Shown in pieces: positions 3,816-8,025 of a stretch of DNA of 8,025 nt. This DNA comes from Candidatus Hodarchaeota archaeon (GTDB taxonomy: Archaea; Asgardarchaeota; Heimdallarchaeia; Hodarchaeales; Hodarchaeaceae): contig JAEOSP010000011.1 of the NCBI GenBank assembly GCA_016840305.1, positions 1-8,025 on the forward strand, given 5' to 3'. The notes beneath the pieces were generated by a model that saw nothing but the letters and a program-made list of their open reading frames with translations, was not told the DNA's origin and ran no database searches. The first letter of the stretch is position 1; every line of letters starts with the position of its first letter. Made by a program: the position numbers and the translations under genes.

Positions 3816-6455
3816 ATGAAAAAAGAAAACTATCTAACGATTTTAGTCCTCCTTCTCTGTACTTTCGCTTTAATGCTCAATACTGACTTTTTTTACCAAC
3901 CTGGATCAAGTATCGAAATTGGAGACAAAGGAATGGGGACAAATGAAAAGTCACCTCTTGATGAAGGTATAGCTTCTGCACACAATGTCGTTTCCCCCGC
4001 GAAGAAATTATCGGCGATTGCTGGACAAATAACCCGCGGTCCAATAACAATTTCGGGAGATACGGAGTTTACAAGTGCGAATGGAGTGAGTGATGGTACA
4101 GGAACCGAACAGGATCCTTATATCATTGCTAATTTTTCTATTAATGGGAATGAAGTTGATTCTTGCATCTGGATTCAAGATACTACCAAACACTTCATTA
4201 TTGAGAACTGTACCTTAATAAATTCTACTGATTTTGACACTGCGAGTATTTACTTAGATCATGTGACCAATGCTTGCTTAAGGAATAGCATAATGAATAA
4301 CAATCGAATTGGAATCTATTTATTCAATAGTTCGTTTAATATTATTATCAATAATAACTGTAACAATAACGATAGAGCTGGTATCTATTTGGATGGTAGT
4401 TCGTCTAATACCTTTAGCAATAATACCTGTATCAATAACGTTAATTATGGTATTTATTTAGAAGGTAGTTCGTCCAATATTCTTACCAATAATATTTTTA
4501 TTGGTAGTTATTGTGGTATTTATTTAATCTACTATTCGTCTTACAATACCCTTACCAGCAATACCTGTAACAGTAATAGTGGTAGTGGTATCGATATAAT
4601 CCTTTATTCGTCTAACAACACCCTTACTAATAATACATGTAGTTTTAATGATAATGGCATCAGTTTGGACACTTTTGCTTCATCCAATACATTTATCAAT
4701 AACAACTGTAGCAGTAACGATAGAGAGGGTATTTTTATCTTCGCTTATTCGTCCTACAATACCTTTACCAATAATACGATCAACGGTAACGGTCGGAGTG
4801 GCATCTATGTATTTGATAGTTCTTACAATATTCTTACCAACAATAATTGCAGTTTCAATGGTGGTCATGGTATCAATCTAGATGCAAGTTCCTTTAATAA
4901 AATCATTAATAATAATTGTAGCAGTAACGTAGATGTTGGTATCGCACTCATTGAGGGTGACTGTAGTAATAATGTCCTTACCAATAATGTCTGTGATAGT
5001 AACGGTGAAGGTGGTTTAGCTATTTTCTATAGTACATTAAATATCCTTACCAATAACTTTTGCAGCGGTAACACATATTATGGTATCAAAATTGATCATG
5101 GCTCTTCCAATATAGTTGGTAATAATACCTGTAACAGCAATGATGGATTTGGTATTGAACTTGAACATTCTAGTTCATCCAATATAATTAGTAATAATAA
5201 TTGTAGTAGTAACACCAATAATGGTATCAGAATATCTGGTGGGTTGTCCAATACTATTACAAATAATTTTTGTGGGGGTAACTTTGATGGTATTTATTTA
5301 TCTAGTAGTTCGTCGAATATTCTCATTAATAATATCTGTAAAAGTAACTCCAATTATGGTATTCATCAATTTGGTAGTTGTACTAACAACACTTTTACCA
5401 ACAATATTTGCTGCAGTAACAAAGATGGTATCTTTTTTACAGGTGGGACGTTCAATACTCTTATCAACAATAATTGTAGCAGTAATAGTTTTAGTGGGAT
5501 CTGGCTTATGGGTAGTTCTTCCAACACCCTTACTACTAACATTATAAGTAATAATGTGAACTATAGTATCTATCTAGATACGTCCACCACTAATGTAATC
5601 CATAGTAACTGGATCTGGGATAATGGAGACTACAATAATCTTACTATCAGTGGAACTCTTGTTAATAACGATATCTACGAGAATTTCTTCTATCCGTTGG
5701 GTAAATATGATGTCGATCATGATGGACTGATAGATGAGCAAGAAATAGCCATAGGTACCAATCCGATATTAGTTGACACGGATGGTGACAATTTCATGGA
5801 TGGATATGAATACATTTATGGTAGTAACCCTCTGGACTGCAATGATTACCCTCTCCTCTGGAAAGAGGATTTTGATACCTTATTACTATATTTAGACGGT
5901 AACTCCACCTTACTAGATCAATTAATCATATGGGCTAATGGAAATGCAACATTGCTTGAAACTGTTTATGCTCTCGCCTCAGGAAACGAACTTTATCTGC
6001 AAACACTTAATGTGAGTTGCACCACCCAATTTGAGGAGATTATATCGATTATTGACCAACTGGGGATCAGTATGGGTGATACGGACTACGATGGACTATC
6101 TGATCTGGAAGAATTAACCCATGGAACAAGTATTGTCTTGATGGACACAGATTGTGACAATCTAAATGACGCATTTGAAATCAAAATTGGTACTGATCCG
6201 TTAGACGATGATAGTGATGGTGATAGTTATCTTGACGGTATTGAATTTCTTTCGGGCACTGATCCGAAGAATGCTCTTGATTTTCCAGGAAGTACTCCTC
6301 CCAGTTCTCCAACGACAACAACTCCTACCATTTCTCCTAGTTCATCCACGGATACATCAACCACGTCTAAAGCGGGAAACTTTCCAAATATCTTTCTCAT
6401 TTTGTCCATGTTTAGTATCTGTGTGTTTTATCTACGGAAGGTTAAGAAGGGCTAA
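3816..6455 (+). CDS. secreted right-handed beta-helix surface protein with calcium-binding repeats and C-terminal anchor
   Basis: The 879-residue protein starts with a signal peptide (MKKE, then a hydrophobic core at about 7-21). Residues about 95-620 are a parallel beta-helix of NosD/PbH1 type with over 20 coils of about 20-25 residues, built on GIYL / SSSN / LTNN / CxxN. The Cys after the Asn pair recurs in most coils (NNTC, NNNC), and N-x-S/T glycosylation sites are very frequent. Then come DxDxDG-type thrombospondin-3/EF-like calcium loops starting at D632, D654, D755, D777 and D799, with 22-residue spacing inside each set. A helical linker with GNSTLL/GNATLL repeats (about 680-745) separates the sets. 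A Pro/Ser/Thr stalk (825-852), one membrane helix (856-873) and the tail RKVKKG follow. It should sit on the outer cell surface, anchored by its C-terminus. Such helices often bind or cleave polysaccharide or act in adhesion; no catalytic site is evident. It has its own promoter and terminator. Confidence 0.88.
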   Translation: MKKENYLTILVLLLCTFALMLNTDFFYQPGSSIEIGDKGMGTNEKSPLDEGIASAHNVVSPAKKLSAIAGQITRGPITISGDTEFTSANGVSDGTGTEQDPYIIANFSINGNEVDSCIWIQDTTKHFIIENCTLINSTDFDTASIYLDHVTNACLRNSIMNNNRIGIYLFNSSFNIIINNNCNNNDRAGIYLDGSSSNTFSNNTCINNVNYGIYLEGSSSNILTNNIFIGSYCGIYLIYYSSYNTLTSNTCNSNSGSGIDIILYSSNNTLTNNTCSFNDNGISLDTFASSNTFINNNCSSNDREGIFIFAYSSYNTFTNNTINGNGRSGIYVFDSSYNILTNNNCSFNGGHGINLDASSFNKIINNNCSSNVDVGIALIEGDCSNNVLTNNVCDSNGEGGLAIFYSTLNILTNNFCSGNTYYGIKIDHGSSNIVGNNTCNSNDGFGIELEHSSSSNIISNNNCSSNTNNGIRISGGLSNTITNNFCGGNFDGIYLSSSSSNILINNICKSNSNYGIHQFGSCTNNTFTNNICCSNKDGIFFTGGTFNTLINNNCSSNSFSGIWLMGSSSNTLTTNIISNNVNYSIYLDTSTTNVIHSNWIWDNGDYNNLTISGTLVNNDIYENFFYPLGKYDVDHDGLIDEQEIAIGTNPILVDTDGDNFMDGYEYIYGSNPLDCNDYPLLWKEDFDTLLLYLDGNSTLLDQLIIWANGNATLLETVYALASGNELYLQTLNVSCTTQFEEIISIIDQLGISMGDTDYDGLSDLEELTHGTSIVLMDTDCDNLNDAFEIKIGTDPLDDDSDGDSYLDGIEFLSGTDPKNALDFPGSTPPSSPTTTTPTISPSSSTDTSTTSKAGNFPNIFLILSMFSICVFYLRKVKKG
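4263..5615 (+). repeat. degenerate coding repeats of the beta-helix
   Basis: Units of roughly 60-75 bp recur through this stretch with variants of GGTATCTATTTA, AGTTCGTCTAATA, CTTACCAATAATA and CTGTAGCAGTAA. These correspond to one helix coil each (G-I-Y-L, S-S-S-N, L-T-N-N, C-S-S-N). The similarity at DNA level indicates growth by tandem duplication within the gene. Confidence 0.85.
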
Positions 6456-6481
6456 GCCCTTTCCCTCTCTCCCCTTTTTTT
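6447..6481 (+). terminator. hairpin and T-tract terminator of the surface-protein gene
   Basis: AAGGGC (6447-6452) and GCCCTT (6456-6461) pair perfectly, with the stop codon TAA itself as the three-base loop. A pyrimidine run ending in seven T (6475-6481) follows. The layout is that of an efficient terminator placed at the very end of the coding region. Confidence 0.7.
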
Positions 6482-6559
6482 ACATTTGACTCAGAATAAT
6501 CCTCTTAAGTTGTTTTATCGTTTTTTCAAACAAAGCTGTGTGTAAATTTTCGGTTCTCA

Positions 6560-6576
6560 CGTATTTTTAAATTATT
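6560..6576 (+). promoter_or_regulatory. possible promoter of the hydrolase gene
   Basis: The stretch TATTTTTAAATTATT within this site is the best TATA-like element in the gap 6482-6655. The first 13 bases of the site are identical to 2252-2264. If used, transcription would begin near 6595 and the leader would consist almost wholly of repeat copy D. Nothing else was recognised in 6482-6559. Confidence 0.35.
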
Positions 6577-6588
6577 AGTTAAAAAAAG

Positions 6589-6650
6589 CCTTAATGAGTC
6601 ACTTCCTAGAGAGGGTACCAAAACTTCTTAACACACCTCTCTTACGTCTG
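6589..6650 (+). repeat. dispersed repeat, copy D (divergent)
   Basis: CCTTAATGAGTCA matches the CCTTAAGGAGTCA of copy B at 12 of 13 positions. Further on CTAGAGAGGGTA, AAAACTTCTTA and TCTTACGTCTG align with the TAG-GAG-GT, AAAACGTCTGA and TCTTATGTCTG blocks in the same order. The copy ends five bases before the hydrolase ATG, so it would be the 5' leader of that gene. Confidence 0.5.
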
Positions 6651-6655
6651 TCCTT

Positions 6656-7462
6656 ATGAAATCTCTTCACATAAAAGAATATGATGCTTTAGTGAGCTAC
6701 TACGATTTAGGCGAAGGCGAAAACGTTCTTGTTTATCTTCCAGGGCTTAATTCTCCCTCTATGCCTCTTTTTGCTGATCTAGTTTATCATCCCTTATTAT
6801 CTGGGTACCGTTCCATCTTAATTGATTACTTCGGTTGTGGTAGGAGTGAGTCTCCAGCTAATTTTACCCATACGATGGAGTCCCATGCGAAAGTTGTCCT
6901 AGAGATTTTGACTCATGAAAATATTGCTTCGTGTACAATTTATGGCCATAGCATGGGAGGCACAGTGGGAATTTATGTTGCTTCTCTGTACCCCGGGTTG
7001 GTAACACGTCTAATTATCGCTGAAAGCAATTTATTTCCTGGAGGAGGAGTAGGCACAAAATGGGTCACCAGTTTTTCTGAACAGGACTGGATTGAGCATC
7101 AATTCCCTAGTTATATCAAAAACCTTCGTGATAAAACCATTAAAGGGGATCCGCTTAGTGTCTTAGAATATTCTCTCTGGAAGGATGCTGATCCACGAGG
7201 GATCTATTTGAGCGCCCAAGCTTTAGTCAACCTTCCTAATAATTTTCATCTGAAATTCTATAACTCAACGATTCCAAGATATTTTCTTTATGGAGAGCAG
7301 AATTTTCCTAAGTTTCCTCATGAGGCCACACCAGATACTCCGGATCCGGCAGAATTACAAAAATGTGGAGTAACTCCAGTAATTATCCCTAATTCTGGTC
7401 ATTTTATGCAAGTGGATAATTTGAAGTCTTTAATTACTGCTCTTTGCCAGTGTTTATCATGA
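6656..7462 (+). CDS. alpha/beta hydrolase
   Basis: The 268 residues form a complete alpha/beta-hydrolase-fold enzyme. The oxyanion loop is at LPGLNS (28-33), and strand/turn SILIDYFGCGRSESP at 53-67 is typical of the family. The nucleophile elbow YGHSMGG has Ser99. NSGHFM has His249 as the catalytic base. The acid is probably Glu214 in LYGEQN, although Glu123 in IIAES is another option. Residues about 128-200 make the cap domain. No signal peptide or membrane segment is seen, so it is cytoplasmic. The fold covers esterases, lipases, peptidases and C-C hydrolases, and the substrate cannot be read from the motifs. No Shine-Dalgarno precedes the ATG; repeat copy D ends just upstream and copy C begins 22 bp downstream. 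Confidence 0.88.
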   Translation: MKSLHIKEYDALVSYYDLGEGENVLVYLPGLNSPSMPLFADLVYHPLLSGYRSILIDYFGCGRSESPANFTHTMESHAKVVLEILTHENIASCTIYGHSMGGTVGIYVASLYPGLVTRLIIAESNLFPGGGVGTKWVTSFSEQDWIEHQFPSYIKNLRDKTIKGDPLSVLEYSLWKDADPRGIYLSAQALVNLPNNFHLKFYNSTIPRYFLYGEQNFPKFPHEATPDTPDPAELQKCGVTPVIIPNSGHFMQVDNLKSLITALCQCLS

Positions 7463-7484
7463 GAAACGTGAGAAACTGAAAATT

Positions 7485-7568
7485 CCTTCTTCTTGCGAGA
7501 CAGTCTATAGGATGGGTGTTGATTTATAGAAAAAATTAGAGTTTTTCTGTTCTTATATCTGAGACCAC
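7485..7568 (+). repeat. dispersed repeat, copy C
   Basis: It shares CAGTCTATAG, TGGGTGTTGATTTA, an A-run/T-run stem (AAAAA, TTAGAG, TTTTT) and TCTTATATCTGA with copy A, over about 65 bases at roughly 80 percent identity by eye. It starts 22 bases after the hydrolase stop, in the same orientation as that gene. Unlike A and B its end is GAGACCACTTCC, without a T-tract, and the closing arms do not pair. Confidence 0.65.
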
Positions 7569-7585
7569 TTCCTATCTTATTATTT

Positions 7586-7608
7586 TAATACAAGAAATTG
7601 TTGTATTA
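7586..7608. promoter_or_regulatory. inverted repeat TAATACAA-7-TTGTATTA
   Basis: A perfect 8-bp inverted repeat with a 7-base spacer. It could be an operator half-site pair or a small hairpin behind the hydrolase gene. It is the first of three compact symmetric or repeated sites in the 331-bp gap before the next gene. Confidence 0.4.
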
Positions 7609-7612
7609 GCTT

Positions 7613-7634
7613 TTAAACATGTATTAAACATGTA
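7613..7634. repeat. two exact tandem copies of TTAAACATGTA
   Basis: The 11-bp unit is repeated once, head to tail, without mismatch. Each copy contains the palindrome ACATGT. One helical turn of spacing places both on the same DNA face, as in regulator binding sites. Confidence 0.5.
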
Positions 7635-7649
7635 TACAGGATTATATTT

Positions 7650-7671
7650 TCAACTTACAGATTTAAGTTGA
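7650..7671. promoter_or_regulatory. inverted repeat TCAACTT-8-AAGTTGA
   Basis: A perfect 7-bp inverted repeat with an 8-base spacer, 122 bp before the next start codon. It is a candidate operator. Between it and the gene I see only an AT-rich stretch with a T7 run and a weak TATA-like ACTTTAAAGT at 7766-7775. Confidence 0.4.
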
Positions 7672-7793
7672 TTAATAATGAATGGTGAGCAGTCATTTTT
7701 TTGACATTTTCGACCAAACTCACCTCAAAAACCTTATGTGTAAAAATGCATATAGGAATTTAATTACTTTAAAGTAGATTTCCTGTGTTTGCT

Positions 7794-8025
7794 ATGAATG
7801 ACCGCATCAAAATATTACTTCTCATGATTTTTTATGTTCCCATTGTATTAATTATTTTTGGCCTACTTATTCTTGTTCCTGCGAATGACTTTACTTGGTT
7901 AGAAGGTTGGGCTTTTATCATTATTTTCTGTGTGTATATTATCCTGTATATGCTCTATTCGTTGATCAAAGATCCAGAGATATTAATGAAACGGGCTAAA
8001 TATACTACTGATGACCCAGAGACTA
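7794..8025 (+). CDS. isoprenylcysteine carboxyl methyltransferase-like membrane protein, partial
   Basis: The first 77 codons are present and the frame is still open at the window edge. Two membrane helices are visible at about residues 8-28 and 38-58. They are separated by PANDFTWLEGWAFI and followed by LIKDPEILMKRAKY. The W-x-x-x-W-x-F helix followed by K/R-DPE-L-x-x-R is characteristic of the N-terminal part of the ICMT/phospholipid-methyltransferase-like membrane family. These enzymes use S-adenosylmethionine to methylate lipids or prenylated groups at the membrane. The SAM-binding C-terminal motifs lie beyond the window, so substrate and activity are open. The start has no Shine-Dalgarno; a weak TATA-like site at 7766-7775 suits a leaderless mRNA. 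Confidence 0.75.
   Translation, partial: MNDRIKILLLMIFYVPIVLIIFGLLILVPANDFTWLEGWAFIIIFCVYIILYMLYSLIKDPEILMKRAKYTTDDPET

Noticed and set aside
4648..5547. Alternative-frame ORFs of 77 and 108 codons and an antisense ORF inside the surface-protein gene
   Set aside because: They follow from the repeated codon pattern of the beta-helix; the translations are low-complexity hydrophobic strings with no start signals.
4263..5615. Regular repeats as a CRISPR array
   Set aside because: The repeats are degenerate, lie in one long open frame and encode the coils of a beta-helix; there are no identical repeats with unique spacers.
6208..6489. 93-codon ORF overlapping the 3' end of the surface-protein gene
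   Set aside because: It is out of frame with the clear calcium-loop, stalk and anchor coding sequence and has no independent support.

Overview
The window looks like an AT-rich archaeal chromosome segment. Evidence: an archaeal-type primase small subunit (PriS), TATA-like boxes about 25 bases ahead of several starts, T-tract terminators, GGAG/GGTG-type Shine-Dalgarno sites, and a very large beta-helix surface protein with calcium-binding repeats, a Ser/Thr stalk and a C-terminal membrane anchor. That surface-protein style is common in Asgard archaea, so an Asgard origin is my guess, but nothing here proves it.

Left end (1-615): the first 38 codons of a MaoC/(R)-enoyl-CoA hydratase-like gene (+) run head-on into a priS gene (-). 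Both genes have a good start and both lose their C-terminal part at one point near 130-157. Either a real rearrangement or a chimeric assembly joined them. Upstream of priS on the minus strand are a small unknown gene (660-893) and a PH-like membrane protein (922-1878) whose transmembrane segment carries an exact 30-bp tandem duplication.

Middle (1879-3815): a gene-poor region of very small plus-strand ORFs (1973-2158, 2159-2227, 2312-2476), a stand-alone PD-(D/E)XK-type nuclease-like protein (2614-3192), a locally GC-rich segment that may be a structured RNA (3196-3325), and a 29-codon ORF that reads through an in-frame TAG into 25 further codons. An imperfect repeat of about 60-85 bp occurs here twice (copies A and B) and twice more around the hydrolase gene (D and C). 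All four are on the + strand. This repeat is the most interesting undescribed signal in the window.

Right part (3816-8025): the 879-residue surface protein has its own TATA box, Shine-Dalgarno and hairpin/T-tract terminator. It is followed by an alpha/beta hydrolase (6656-7462) bracketed by repeats D and C, then a spacer with three compact repeat or palindrome sites, then the first 77 codons of an isoprenylcysteine-methyltransferase-like membrane protein that runs off the window.

The genes do not form an obvious single pathway. The plus-strand genes look separately transcribed, whereas 1878-127 on the minus strand could be one operon. No tRNA, CRISPR array, transposase or integrase was seen.
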